Shown here piece after piece: positions 18,674 through 28,151 of a stretch of 64,000 bases of DNA. Under the pieces are notes generated by a model. It was not told where the DNA came from and did no database searches. It was given only the letters and a program-made list of their open reading frames with translations. The position numbers were made by a program, and so were the translations under genes. This DNA comes from Microbulbifer rhizosphaerae (GTDB lineage: Bacteria > Pseudomonadota > Gammaproteobacteria > Pseudomonadales > Cellvibrionaceae), in the NCBI RefSeq assembly GCF_014191725.1, contig NZ_JACHWZ010000001.1, positions 186,001-250,000 of the forward strand, given 5' to 3'. The stretch's first letter is position 1; each line of letters begins with the position of its first letter.

Positions 18674-20155
18674 GAGCTGTTGATCAATGTGGCGCCCACG
18701 GAGACCCGTGTGGCGCTGGTGGAGAACGGTGTGCTGCAGGAGGTCTACCTGGAGCGCAGCGCGCGTCGCGGCATCGTCGGCAACATTTACAAGGGCAAGG
18801 TGGTGCGGGTATTGCCCGGCATGCAGGCGGCGTTCGTGGATATCGGCCTGGAGCGGGCCGGCTTTATCCACGCCTCGGATATCGCGCCCCTGGACGAGGA
18901 GGGCATGGAGTCCCGCGAGCCGGCGGAGGTGGCGGATATCCGCGCTTTGGTGCGCGAGGGCCAGCCGCTGGTGGTGCAGGTGGTCAAGGACCCCATTGGC
19001 AGCAAGGGCGCGCGCCTCACCACCCACCTGTCGGTGTCGGCCCGCTATCTGGTGTACATGCCACAGACCCGCCATATCGGTATCTCCAACCGTATCGAGG
19101 ACGAGGGCGAGCGCGAGCGGTTGCGCGGACTGGTGGAGCAGGCCTCCGCCAAGCTGGCGGAATCCGGGCAGTCCGGGGACGGCGGCTTTATTCTGCGTAC
19201 CGTGGCCGAGGGGGTCAGCGAGGGCGAACTTCTGCGGGATATTCCCTTCCTCTACAAACTGTGGGCGGATCTGGAGCAGCGCATCGACACCCGCCCGCTG
19301 CCCTCGGGGATCTATGAGGACCTGCCCCTGTTTATGCGCGCCCTGCGCGACCTGGCGCGCCCCTGCACGGAGAAAATCCGCATCGACTCCCGCGAGGCTC
19401 ACGGCCGCGCGGTGGAATTTGCCGGCAAGTACGCGCCGGAAATCGCCGGGCGCCTGGAGCACTATCCCGGGGAGCGGCCGCTGTTCGACCTCTACGGTGT
19501 GGAGGAGGAGATCCGCAAGGCGCTGCACAACAAGGTCACGCTCAAATCCGGCGGCTACCTGATCGTCGAACAGACCGAAGCGATGACCACTATCGATGTC
19601 AATACCGGCGCCTTCGTGGGCCATCGCAACCTGGAAGAGACTATCTTCAAGACCAACCTGGAAGCGGCCACGGCCATTGCCCGCCAGCTGCGCCTGCGCA
19701 ACCTGGGTGGCATCATCATTATCGACTTCATCGATATGAGGGACCCGGAGCACCAGCGCCAGGTGCTGCGCACCCTGGAGAAAACGCTGGAGCGGGACCA
19801 CGCCAAGACCAGTATCACCGGCGTATCCGAGCTGGGGCTGGTGGAGATGACCCGCAAGCGCACCCGAGAAAGCCTGGGGCAGATACTCTGCGAACCCTGC
19901 CCGGTGTGCGAGGGCCGCGGCACCCTGAAGAGCGCGGAATCGGTGTGTTATGAAATCTTCCGCGAAATTATCCGCGAGGCGCGGGCTTACGACAGCGAAA
20001 AGATCATGGTACTGGCCAGCCAGGTGGTGATCGATTTGCTGCTCGACGAAGAATCGGCCAATGTGGCGGATCTGGAAGAATTTATCGAACGGCCGATACA
20101 GTTTCAGGTGGAGCCTATCTACAACCAGGAGCAGTATGACATTGTTCTGGTATAG
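18665..20155 (+). CDS. rng: Ribonuclease G
   Basis: A single-strand endoribonuclease that matures the 16S rRNA 5' end and degrades some mRNAs. The 496 residues begin MSEELLINVAPTETRVALVENG and contain the S1 RNA-binding domain (GNIYKGKVVRVLPGMQAAFVDIG). The catalytic aspartates are in MTTIDVNTGAFVG and IIDFIDMRD, and the zinc-link CEPCPVCEGRG is near residue 420. It lacks the long scaffold tail of RNase E. The start is GTG at 18665, the last unit of a tandem repeat. In pseudomonads rng is likewise followed by yhdP. Confidence 0.96.
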   Translation: MSEELLINVAPTETRVALVENGVLQEVYLERSARRGIVGNIYKGKVVRVLPGMQAAFVDIGLERAGFIHASDIAPLDEEGMESREPAEVADIRALVREGQPLVVQVVKDPIGSKGARLTTHLSVSARYLVYMPQTRHIGISNRIEDEGERERLRGLVEQASAKLAESGQSGDGGFILRTVAEGVSEGELLRDIPFLYKLWADLEQRIDTRPLPSGIYEDLPLFMRALRDLARPCTEKIRIDSREAHGRAVEFAGKYAPEIAGRLEHYPGERPLFDLYGVEEEIRKALHNKVTLKSGGYLIVEQTEAMTTIDVNTGAFVGHRNLEETIFKTNLEAATAIARQLRLRNLGGIIIIDFIDMRDPEHQRQVLRTLEKTLERDHAKTSITGVSELGLVEMTRKRTRESLGQILCEPCPVCEGRGTLKSAESVCYEIFREIIREARAYDSEKIMVLASQVVIDLLLDEESANVADLEEFIERPIQFQVEPIYNQEQYDIVLV

Positions 20156-20160
20156 GTCAG

Positions 20161-20335
20161 GGGCCCGGGACCTGGGACCCGGAACCCGGGAACGCGTAAG
20201 GAATTTGTGTCGGGGCGCAGACCATTGTCCGCCCCCCGACTCCGCTGCGCCCGTCAATCTGCTCCATCGACGCCGGCTTGCAGGCGCTCCAGGGTCCCGA
20301 TGGTTCGCGGTCCCGAGCCTCGAATCCGGAGCCCC
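20161..20335. repeat. GGGACC-rich repeat stretch between rng and yhdP
   Basis: The rng-yhdP gap opens with GGGCCCGGGACCTGGGACCC followed by GGAACCCGGGA, and ends with GGTCCCGATGG and GGTCCCGAGCC. These form several overlapping inverted and direct repeats of a GGGACC core. The GAGCCTCGA(A/G)TCC portion recurs at 52938. Significance unknown. Confidence 0.45.
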
Positions 20336-20338
20336 CAA

Positions 20339-23300
20339 ATGATCTGCTGGCTCCGCCTTTTCGCGCGCAAGGTCTGGCTGCTGGCGGTGGCGCTGGTGAT
20401 CGGGCTCGCCATCCTGGTGCAGACCGGGCGAATCCTCTCGCCCCAGGTGGAGGAGTATCGACCGCAGATCAGCGACTGGTTGTCCCAGCGCCTCGGCGCC
20501 CCGGTGGAGATGCAGGGCCTATCCCTGCGTTGGCAGGCCCTGGAAGTGGCCCTGCAGGTGGATGGCCTGCGCCTGGGGGAGAAGGGCGAGGTGCACATGG
20601 GCTACGGCCTCTTCCACCTGGACCTGCTGGCCAGCCTGTGGAACCGCGAGTTGGTGTGGAAGAATCTGCAGGTGGATGACTTCAGCGCCCAACTCAGTCG
20701 CACAGCCGACGGCGGCTGGCATATAGACGGCTTTCCGCCCGCCGCCCCGGGAGAAACCCCGCGGGGAGAAGCCGGGCAACTGCACCTGGGAGACCCGGCC
20801 CGCATCTTCCTGTTGGGTCCCAAAGTGCAGGTGCGCAACGCCAGTTTCACCCTGCGTCTGCCCGAAGGCCAGGCGGCCCAGATCGAGCTGCCCCAAGTAC
20901 TGCTGGAGAACAGCGGCTCCTTCCACCGACTGAGCGCGCGCGCGTTTATTTCCCGCGCCGCCGGCGAGCCGGGCAGTATTGCGACGGTCCCTCATGCCGA
21001 ACAGGCCCACGGCGAGACCTTGCGCCTGGTACTGGAGGGGCGCGGTAATCCCCGGAGTAAGTCCCGCTTTTCCCTCAATGGCTATCTCCAACTGAACGAA
21101 CTGCTGGTGGACGAGGACATCGTCGCTCTGCTGCATCAGCTGACTCCCCTGCCGGAAAAATACCACTGGAACGGGCGCAAGCTGGCGCAGGGGCGGTTGT
21201 GGCTGAAGGGTGGCGGCAAGCAGGGCTACCGCCTCCTGGGCCGCATGGACCTGGCCCGGGCAGGGGGCGACGTGCCGGAGGGCGATGAAACTCCCAGTAA
21301 ACCGGCGCTGATGGAGCCGCTGCAATCCCTCTCCGGTGATATATCCGGCAACTGGCAGCCGGAAGGTAGCTGGCAGCTGGCGTTGCAGAGTATTCGCGTC
21401 GACTGGCGCGACCTGGAAATGCCCCCTCTCAATCTTCAGGCCCGCGGCAGTGAGCAGACGGGTTTGCAACTGTCCCTGGACAGTCTCGAGCTGGCCGCCT
21501 GGAGCCAGATATTGCAGCGCTTGGAGTGTCTCCCGGAACATGCCGCGGAATGGCTCGAGGCGCTCGAGCCCAGCGGCCAATTGAACAACATCCAACTCGC
21601 CCGCAGTGCGGATGGGCAGATAACCCTCGGCGCCCAGTTGCACGATATCGCCGCGGGGGCCCATCGCGGTGCCCCAGCCGTGGAAGGGCTGGATGGCTAT
21701 CTGCAACTGAATGGCGCCAACGGCCGGGTGGAACTGAACAGCGGCGAGGGTTTCAGCGCGTATTTCCCGCAGCTCTACAAAGAGCCTTTCCGTTTTCACA
21801 GCGCCCGCGGCACTGTGGCCTGGAACGTGGACCGCGAGGGCAATGCGGTGACGGTCAATTCAGGCCGGCTGCAATTGCACAGTGACGAGGGCGAAATCGC
21901 CGGCCAGTTTTTGCTGGAGCTGCCTTTCGTTCCCCACAGCCGCGCCGTCGAATTAACCCTGGCTCTGGGCCTGCGCGATGCGCCGGTTACTGCGCAGGAA
22001 GCACTGGTGCCCTACACCCTGAGCGACGACCTGCGCGACTGGCTGAATCGCGGTTTGGGAGAGAGCAATCCCGGCCGGGTAACCAGCGCAGGCTTTGTCT
22101 ACCGGGGCTCGTCCTATCGCGAGGGCGACAGGGAGGCGCTGCTGCAACTGGGCCGCCACCCGGAGCGGCAGACGGTACAACTGGCGGCGAACCTGGCCGG
22201 CGGCGAGCTGGACTACGCCCGCGGCTGGCCCGCGGCTCGGGAGGTGGATGCGCGGCTGCTGGTCGACGACGACCGGGTGGTGGTCAACGCCAGTAAAGCC
22301 AAGCTCTGGAACATCGATGCACGGCAGATCGAGGTGGGAGTGACCCCCAGCGCCGTGGGCGAGGGCTCGTTGCTGGGGGTGCGTGCACAGCTGTCCGGGC
22401 CCGCCGCCGACGGCCTGAAGCTGCTGCGGCAGTCACCCCTGCGCGAACGATTGGGCACCGCCTTCGACGATTGGAAACTGGACGGGGGGATCAGCGGTGA
22501 GCTGACTCTGTCCCAGCCCTTGGGCGGCGCCCCGTTGCCGGCGCGGCAGAATGTGGAACTGGAGTTGCAGGGCGGTGCCCTGAGCCTCCAGGATCTCAGG
22601 CTGGATATCACCGGCCTGGGAGGGCGGGTGCACTACGACAGCGACGCCGGTCTCGAGGGTACCCGCCTGAGCGGTGACCTCTGGGGTCGCCAGTTGGAGG
22701 CCAGGGTGCAGCACCTGGGAGCGGGAGAGATGCGCGATACCCAGGTGGTGGTGACCGGGCGCAACAGCGCTGCGGCGGTGGGGGAGTGGAGCGGCCGGCC
22801 CGAGATGGATTGGCTTGAGGGTGATTTCGACTACCGCGCCCTGGTGACCATACCCGCGCAGGCCAAGGACAAACCCTATTCGGCGGTGCTGGAACTGACG
22901 TCCGACCTGGCCGGGGTGTCGGTGAAGCTGCCCGCGCCGCTGGGCAAGCTCGCGGAAGACAAGACTCACTTCGTACTGCGGGTGCCCGTGGGCGCCGAGG
23001 GCAGCCTCTATCACCTGGATTACGGTGAACACCTTCAGGGGCGTTTCTGGAAGGTGGACGGCCAACTAGAGCGCGCCGCCATCGCACTCAACGCCGAGGC
23101 CCGCCTCCCTGGAGAGCGCAGCCTGGCGATTACCGGGGATCTGCCCCGGGTGGATCTGTCGCGCTGGCGTCAGCTGCTGGCTGTCTACGATGGAGACGGA
23201 AGGACCACCGGGGAGACGACAGCGCCGGAACCGGCGCCCCTGCCGGTGACTCTGGACCTGAGTACCGATCGGCTGCAGCTGGGTGCCGCTGGGATAGACC

Positions 23301-24511
23301 ATATCCACTTGCAGGGCCGCGGCCTGGGAGCGGACTGGCAGCTGCAGTTCGACAGCGAGGCCGCCGCAGGCCGGCTGAGCGGGGTGCTCGGCGGGGAGGC
23401 GCCGCTACAGCTGAAACTGAGCCACCTGCGCCTGCCGGCACTGGAAAAGAGGAAAGCGGAAGGTGCCGATGCCGATGGAGAGAGCGGGCCGGCGGCGGAC
23501 CCCTTGGCGGGCTACGATTTCGCCGACCTGCCGCAGGTGGATTTCAGTACCGAGAGCCTGCGCCTGGGAGAGGAGGATTTCGGCCGCTGGTCATTCCATC
23601 TGCGCCCGTCCCCCGATCGCCTTGTGGTGAGCGATATCCGCGGCGCCCTGCGCGGAGTGCTCGTCGAGGGCCGCGGTGAGGGCGCAAACCGGCTGGGTGC
23701 CCAATTGATGTGGATGCGTGCGGAGGACGGCAGCGAGTCGTCGCAGTTTATCGGTCGCCTGCGCGCGGGCGACCTGGCGTATGTGCAGCGACAATGGGGC
23801 CAGGAGCCGGCGATCGAGAGCGAATCCGCCACCTTCGATACTGCGTTGCGCTGGGACGGTTCGCCGGCGCGAGTGGCTGGCAACCTGCTGTCCGGCGACC
23901 TGAAAATCGATATCCGCAAGGGGCGCTTCCTGCGCGCCTCAGACAACGCCGGCTCCGCGGTGCTGCGGCTGTTGTCGCTGTTCAACTTCGATACCTGGGC
24001 ACGGCGCCTGCGCCTGGACTTTTCCGATCTCTATCAGAGTGGCATGGCCTTCGACCGGGTGCGCGGCGAGGTGTTATTCGAGGGCGACGGCCAGTTGCTG
24101 ATCGCCGTGCCCATCCAAGTGGAGGGACCCACCAGCGAGCTGCAGATGGCCGGGCGGGTCAACCTGAAACGGGAGGACCTTAACCTGACGCTGGTGGCCA
24201 CCCTGCCGGTGAGCAACAACCTGGCCCTGGTGGCGGCGTTGGCGGGTGGCCTGCCGGCGGCGGCGGGGGTCTACCTGATCAGCAAGGCGTTCAAGAAGCA
24301 AATGAATAAAATGGCCAGTGTCAGTTACCGCATCAGCGGGGACTGGTCCGATCCCCAGGTGCGCTTCGACAGGCTGTTCGACGATGAGGGCGCGCGACGC
24401 CAGGGCAGCGTCGCCGAGCAACAGATCAACGAAGCCGTCCGGGCGCGGGGCCAGCCGGATGGGGAACCGGCGGCGAAGGCCAGCCAATTGTCCCCGCCCC
24501 CCGCCGGGTGA
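20339..24511 (+). CDS. yhdP: AsmA-like protein YhdP, phospholipid transport to the outer membrane
   Basis: A 1390-residue AsmA/TamB-family protein thought to form a periplasm-spanning bridge moving phospholipids to the outer membrane. The single N-terminal membrane helix (VWLLAVALVIGLAILV) is followed by the DUF3971-type start (VEMQGLSLRWQALEVALQVDGLRLGE), a very long beta-rich repetitive body and a C-terminal AsmA2-like domain (NFDTWARRLRLDFSDLYQSGMAFDRVRGE). The ATG at 20339 has GGAG 8 nt upstream and gives the membrane helix at the N-terminus; a longer frame to 20207 lies in repeat DNA. It follows rng as in pseudomonads, but nit and tldD, which usually follow, are absent. Confidence 0.93.
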   Translation: MICWLRLFARKVWLLAVALVIGLAILVQTGRILSPQVEEYRPQISDWLSQRLGAPVEMQGLSLRWQALEVALQVDGLRLGEKGEVHMGYGLFHLDLLASLWNRELVWKNLQVDDFSAQLSRTADGGWHIDGFPPAAPGETPRGEAGQLHLGDPARIFLLGPKVQVRNASFTLRLPEGQAAQIELPQVLLENSGSFHRLSARAFISRAAGEPGSIATVPHAEQAHGETLRLVLEGRGNPRSKSRFSLNGYLQLNELLVDEDIVALLHQLTPLPEKYHWNGRKLAQGRLWLKGGGKQGYRLLGRMDLARAGGDVPEGDETPSKPALMEPLQSLSGDISGNWQPEGSWQLALQSIRVDWRDLEMPPLNLQARGSEQTGLQLSLDSLELAAWSQILQRLECLPEHAAEWLEALEPSGQLNNIQLARSADGQITLGAQLHDIAAGAHRGAPAVEGLDGYLQLNGANGRVELNSGEGFSAYFPQLYKEPFRFHSARGTVAWNVDREGNAVTVNSGRLQLHSDEGEIAGQFLLELPFVPHSRAVELTLALGLRDAPVTAQEALVPYTLSDDLRDWLNRGLGESNPGRVTSAGFVYRGSSYREGDREALLQLGRHPERQTVQLAANLAGGELDYARGWPAAREVDARLLVDDDRVVVNASKAKLWNIDARQIEVGVTPSAVGEGSLLGVRAQLSGPAADGLKLLRQSPLRERLGTAFDDWKLDGGISGELTLSQPLGGAPLPARQNVELELQGGALSLQDLRLDITGLGGRVHYDSDAGLEGTRLSGDLWGRQLEARVQHLGAGEMRDTQVVVTGRNSAAAVGEWSGRPEMDWLEGDFDYRALVTIPAQAKDKPYSAVLELTSDLAGVSVKLPAPLGKLAEDKTHFVLRVPVGAEGSLYHLDYGEHLQGRFWKVDGQLERAAIALNAEARLPGERSLAITGDLPRVDLSRWRQLLAVYDGDGRTTGETTAPEPAPLPVTLDLSTDRLQLGAAGIDHIHLQGRGLGADWQLQFDSEAAAGRLSGVLGGEAPLQLKLSHLRLPALEKRKAEGADADGESGPAADPLAGYDFADLPQVDFSTESLRLGEEDFGRWSFHLRPSPDRLVVSDIRGALRGVLVEGRGEGANRLGAQLMWMRAEDGSESSQFIGRLRAGDLAYVQRQWGQEPAIESESATFDTALRWDGSPARVAGNLLSGDLKIDIRKGRFLRASDNAGSAVLRLLSLFNFDTWARRLRLDFSDLYQSGMAFDRVRGEVLFEGDGQLLIAVPIQVEGPTSELQMAGRVNLKREDLNLTLVATLPVSNNLALVAALAGGLPAAAGVYLISKAFKKQMNKMASVSYRISGDWSDPQVRFDRLFDDEGARRQGSVAEQQINEAVRARGQPDGEPAAKASQLSPPPAG

Positions 24512-24560
24512 GCTGGGTCGCCGGGAAGGACTCTGAACCAGTGGTAGAGAGGCTTCGAAT

Positions 24561-25094
24561 ATGAACAGGTTCACTCTGCTGTTTGCGCTCATCCTGGGCG
24601 CCACCGCGCTGCCCGCCTGCACCGAGGCGGATGAGGGGCGCGATCAGTCCATGACCGTGGAAGAAGCGAAGGCGCATATCGCCGCGGGCACCGAGCTGTC
24701 GCAAATTCCCAAATCCGTGTGGCGCCAGCTGCTGCCGGAAGACCAGTACGAAATACTCTGGGAGAAGGACACCGAGCGCGCCTTCAGCGGCAAGTGGCTG
24801 CACAATGAGGCGAAGGGAATCTATGTGACCGCCGGTTGTCGCCTGCCCGTGTTCAGTTCCGAGCACAAGTACGATTCCGGAACCGGCTGGCCCAGTTTCT
24901 GGGACATCGCCTATCCGGGAAATGTTGTACTGCGCGAGGATTACAGTTGGGGGATAAAGCGCACCGAGGTGCTGTCCGCCTGCGGTGAGCACCTGGGCCA
25001 TGTGTTCAAGGACGGCCCCGAACCCACCGGTCTGCGCTACTGCCTCAATTCCCTGGCATTGGATTTCGTACCAACTGTTGCAAAAACCGAATGA
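24561..25094 (+). CDS. msrB: Peptide methionine-R-sulfoxide reductase, secreted/lipoprotein form
   Basis: Reduces methionine-R-sulfoxide in proteins. It has 177 residues with a signal sequence ending LPAC (possible lipobox), so it acts in the periplasm. The MsrB core is clear: SSEHKYDSGTGWPSFW, HLGHVFKDGP and the catalytic cysteine C161 in LRYCLNS. The zinc-binding cysteine pairs of cytosolic MsrB are incomplete: the first pair is reduced to TAGC and the second to SACGEH. This points to the zinc-free subclass; C in SACGEH may be the resolving cysteine. It lies 49 bp after yhdP on the same strand. Confidence 0.9.
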   Translation: MNRFTLLFALILGATALPACTEADEGRDQSMTVEEAKAHIAAGTELSQIPKSVWRQLLPEDQYEILWEKDTERAFSGKWLHNEAKGIYVTAGCRLPVFSSEHKYDSGTGWPSFWDIAYPGNVVLREDYSWGIKRTEVLSACGEHLGHVFKDGPEPTGLRYCLNSLALDFVPTVAKTE

Positions 25095-25148
25095 TTATTC
25101 GATATTGTGGGCGCCCTCAGCACAATAAATAAAACGAAAGAGGCTGCT

Positions 25149-25977
25149 ATGACCGAGGTTGCCACTTCGACCGGGTTTCCGGTCAACCGCTATGCCCTGT
25201 TCCGGGTGTTCAAGTACACCGTCTACCTGCTGCTCGCCTACAACGTCTACGCCTTCTTTATTGAAAATCACGCCGCCGCCGGTGCCGTATTTGCCGACGG
25301 GCAGGGTGATCGAAGCCTACAACGATGCCATAGATACCCTGGCCTGGGTGCTGCTGCTGATGGTCTTCGAGCTGGAGACCTTCGTCCTCGCGGACGAAAA
25401 GCTGCGGGGCTGGGTGAAATGGTCCCTCAATGCCGTGTCCGCCTTCTGTTACCTGTTTATCGTCTACTCCTTCTATGGCTATGTGGCCGAGATGTCCTCG
25501 CTCACCCACCTGCTGCCGACGGCGCAGCCGGTCTGCGAGCTGGCGGCGCAGGGGAACTGGTCGCTGGCGCGGGGGCAGGACGATTATGTCCCCCTCACTG
25601 GGGATAACTGCGCGGCGCTGGCGGATGTCCGGTTGCTGCGCCTGGCGGATGCGCGGGTGCTGGGGGAGGTGGCCGTGTGGCGGGAGACCAAGCGGCTGGC
25701 CTGGACCGATGTGATCAACGCCGGTGCCTGGCTTCTGGTGGTGGCGATCCTGGCCTTCGACGTGCGGCTGCAGTTGCGCCACCAACTGTCCGGCGCAGCG
25801 ATGCGTTATTCACAGGTGGTGAAAGGTCTGTTGTATTTCACCCTGCTGCTGTGCGCCGTCTACTGGGGGGTAAACGGCAGCGTCCTGGATTTCTGGGACG
25901 CCTTTCTATGGCTGGTGGCCTTCTTCTTTATCGAGATGAATCTGTTCGAGTGGCAGGCGGAGACCAGTGGCGAGTGA
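25149..25977 (+). pseudogene. Polytopic membrane protein gene broken by a single-base frameshift
   Basis: The ATG at 25149 opens a frame encoding MTEVATSTGFPVNRYALFRV and a first membrane helix. That frame continues sensibly to about 25301 (NHAAAGAVFADG) and then turns to nonsense. The downstream frame, from about 25303 (RVIEAYNDAIDTLAWVLLLM, abbreviated), carries four or five more membrane helices to the stop at 25977. Removing one base in GACGGGCAGG (25296-25305) would join the two parts into a 275-residue protein. A disabled gene, a sequencing error or programmed shifting are all possible. I do not recognise the family. Confidence 0.75.
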
Positions 25978-26008
25978 TCGACGACGTAGGGACGAACGGA
26001 ATTCGCCC

Positions 26009-26521
26009 CTACGACTCCTGCATAAATAAGTCGCGCAGGAAGCGAAACAACTTGCGCTGGTTGGCCGGCGGTTTGCCGGTTTTGATTTCCCTGTTCGAGT
26101 CGCGGATCAACTGGCGCAGCTGTTGGTGGTCCGCCTGCGGATAGCGATCGAAAAACTCGCTTTGCGCCGCCTTGTCCCCGTCCAGAAGGCGCTTGCGCCA
26201 GTCTTCGGCCATCTTGTCGAAACGGACATACTGTTGGTCCCGCTCCCTGAACCTGGCCAGCACCGCCTCGATCGCCTCGCTGTCGGCGCCGCGCATCAGT
26301 TTGCCGATATACTGCAGCTGACGCCGGCGGGCCTCGTTGGATTTGATGCGGTGGAGGGTATTGATCGCCTCGCGCAGATCCTGGTCCAGCGGCACCTCCG
26401 CCAGCTGTGCCGCCCCCAGCTCGGTGAGCTGTTTGCCCAGGTCCTGCAACTGGTGCATTTCCTTTTTTACCCGGGTTTTGCTTTTCGGCTGTTCTTCTTC
26501 GAAATCGTCGTATTCGTGCAT
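26009..26521 (-). CDS. yjgA: Ribosome-associated protein YjgA/DarP
   Basis: A dual-action 50S assembly factor of the DUF615 family. With the ATG at 26521 it has 170 residues, close to the family norm. The N-terminus is MHEYDDFEEEQPKSKTRVKKE; the core shows QLAEVPLDQDLREAI, RRRQLQYIGKLMR and the C-terminal GKPPANQRKLFRFLRDL. The longer frame to 26578 adds an Arg-rich stretch without family match. In pseudomonads yjgA lies between tldD and pmbA; both of those are missing here. Confidence 0.92.
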   Translation of the reverse strand: MHEYDDFEEEQPKSKTRVKKEMHQLQDLGKQLTELGAAQLAEVPLDQDLREAINTLHRIKSNEARRRQLQYIGKLMRGADSEAIEAVLARFRERDQQYVRFDKMAEDWRKRLLDGDKAAQSEFFDRYPQADHQQLRQLIRDSNREIKTGKPPANQRKLFRFLRDLFMQES

Positions 26522-26602
26522 TCTGTTTTCCCGTAGGTGCGCCGCGCACCGTTTGTCTCGGGTACGCGCGCGGCGCACCCTGCGTCATTCGTCATTCTTC
26601 AG

Positions 26603-27970
26603 TTAACCGTAGTACCAGGCCGCCAGACCGAGAAAGGACATAAAGCCTACGACATCGGTGACAGTGGTGAGCGCCACGCCGCCGGCCAGGGCCGGGTCTA
26701 TGCGCATGGCGCGCAGCACTACCGGCAGTATGGCGCCGGCCAGGGCCGCGGTAATCAGGTTGATGATCATCGCCGCGAGGATGATCAGGGCAATTCTGGC
26801 ATCGCCGAACCACAGGCCGGCCACCAGGCCCATCACCATCGACCAGAGCAGGGCGTTGAGGGCGCCGGAACCCAGCTCCCGGGAGAGCAGCCAGTTCAGG
26901 TTGCTGCGGCCTATCTGCCCGAGGGCCATGCCGCGAATCACCACGGTGAGGGTCTGGCTGCCAGCCACGCCGCCCATGCTGGCGACGATAGGCATCAGCA
27001 CTGCCAGCGCCACCACCTTGTCGAGTGTCCCCTGGAACAGGCTGATCACCCAGGACGCGAGCAGGGCGGTGAGCAGGTTGATGCCCAGCCAGACCGCGCG
27101 GCGTCGCGCGGTGCGTCTTATAGGCGCGAAGGTGTCCTCCTCCTCGTCCAGGCCGGCAAGGCTCATCAAGGAGTGGTCGGCATCCTCACGGATCACGTCC
27201 ACCACGTCGTCGATGGTGATGCGACCCAGTAGACGGTTGTCTTGGTCTACCACCGGCGCGGTAATCCAGTCGTACTTCTCGAACAGACGCGCGACCTCGC
27301 TGTCGGCGAGGTCCGCCGGTATCGGCTCCACGTCGGTGTTCATCACCTCGCGCACCGTGACCGAGGGGTCGGTGGTGAGCAGTTTGGAAAGCGGCAGCAG
27401 GCCGATGTACTGGTCCTTGCGGTTGACCACGAACAGGTTGTCGGTGGATTCCGGCAGCTGCTCGTGGCGGCGCAGGTAGCGCAGCACCACGTCGAGGGTG
27501 AGGTTGGGGCGCACGGAGATGGTGTCCGTGTCCATCAGGCCGCCGGCGGTCTCCTCGTCGTAGGGGAGTACCCGCTCCACTCGCTGGCGGTCGCGTTCGC
27601 TCATGGCGGAGAGCACTTCCGCCATTACCCGCTCTGGAAGCTGCTGCAGTATGTCGGCGATATCGTCGGCGTGCAGGCCTTCCATCAGCGCCACCATTTC
27701 CTCGGTGTCCAGGGTGGCGAGGATCTGGCTCTGCACCTCGTCGCTGAGTTCTTGCAGGACCTCGCCCTCGACCTCCTTGTCGATCAGTTCCCAGATCACC
27801 TGGCGGATCCGCGGCGGTGAACTCTCCAGCAACTGGGCGATGCTCTGCGGCGTGAGAGTGCCCAGCATGCGCCGGACTTCGCGTCCGGTGCCGCTGTCGA
27901 GGGCAGCGAACAGCTCGCTCAACTGGTTCTGTGCGCGGAATTGAATTTCAGCCGGTGGCGGGTTGGGCAC
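26603..27970 (-). CDS. mgtE: Magnesium transporter MgtE
   Basis: A Mg2+ channel gated by cytoplasmic magnesium. The 455 residues contain the N-terminal helical superhelix domain (LFAALDSGTGREVRRMLG), two CBS domains (about residues 140-265), the connecting plug helix and five membrane helices with the pore signature in PIVASMGGVAGSQTLTVVIRG, abbreviated. The GTG at 27970 is preceded by AAGGAGCCTCC, an unusually strong ribosome-binding site, and is preferred over an upstream frame that runs through an inverted-repeat element. Confidence 0.94.
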   Translation of the reverse strand: MPNPPPAEIQFRAQNQLSELFAALDSGTGREVRRMLGTLTPQSIAQLLESSPPRIRQVIWELIDKEVEGEVLQELSDEVQSQILATLDTEEMVALMEGLHADDIADILQQLPERVMAEVLSAMSERDRQRVERVLPYDEETAGGLMDTDTISVRPNLTLDVVLRYLRRHEQLPESTDNLFVVNRKDQYIGLLPLSKLLTTDPSVTVREVMNTDVEPIPADLADSEVARLFEKYDWITAPVVDQDNRLLGRITIDDVVDVIREDADHSLMSLAGLDEEEDTFAPIRRTARRRAVWLGINLLTALLASWVISLFQGTLDKVVALAVLMPIVASMGGVAGSQTLTVVIRGMALGQIGRSNLNWLLSRELGSGALNALLWSMVMGLVAGLWFGDARIALIILAAMIINLITAALAGAILPVVLRAMRIDPALAGGVALTTVTDVVGFMSFLGLAAWYYG

Positions 27971-27982
27971 GGAGGCTCCTTC

Positions 27983-28146
27983 AATGCGGAATGATGAATG
28001 CGGAATGCGGAATGGTGGTCCGTGCCGCTGTAAGAGCGGCCGGCGGCCGGGATCGATGGGCGCTGAACGCGTGATCGCCGTCAACGGCCGTTTCTACAGC
28101 GGGGAGCTGGCCTCTATTCCGCATTCCGCATTCATCATTCCGCATT
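27983..28146. repeat. 164-bp element with perfect 31-bp inverted ends
   Basis: The left arm 27983-28013 (starting AATGCGGAATGATGAATGCG) and right arm 28116-28146 are exact reverse complements over 31 bp. They enclose about 100 bp holding a degraded family A palindrome (GTAAGAGCGGCCGGCGGCCG ... TTTCTACAG). The element fills the gap between ptsO and mgtE and would form a long stem in the mgtE leader. No coding sequence is present; it may be a miniature transposable element. Confidence 0.85.
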
Positions 28147-28151
28147 AACTT

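Noticed and set aside
25107-25607. A separate 166-residue gene at the start of the frameshifted locus
   Set aside because: Its first part is the membrane-protein N-terminus and everything after about 25301 is out-of-frame noise.
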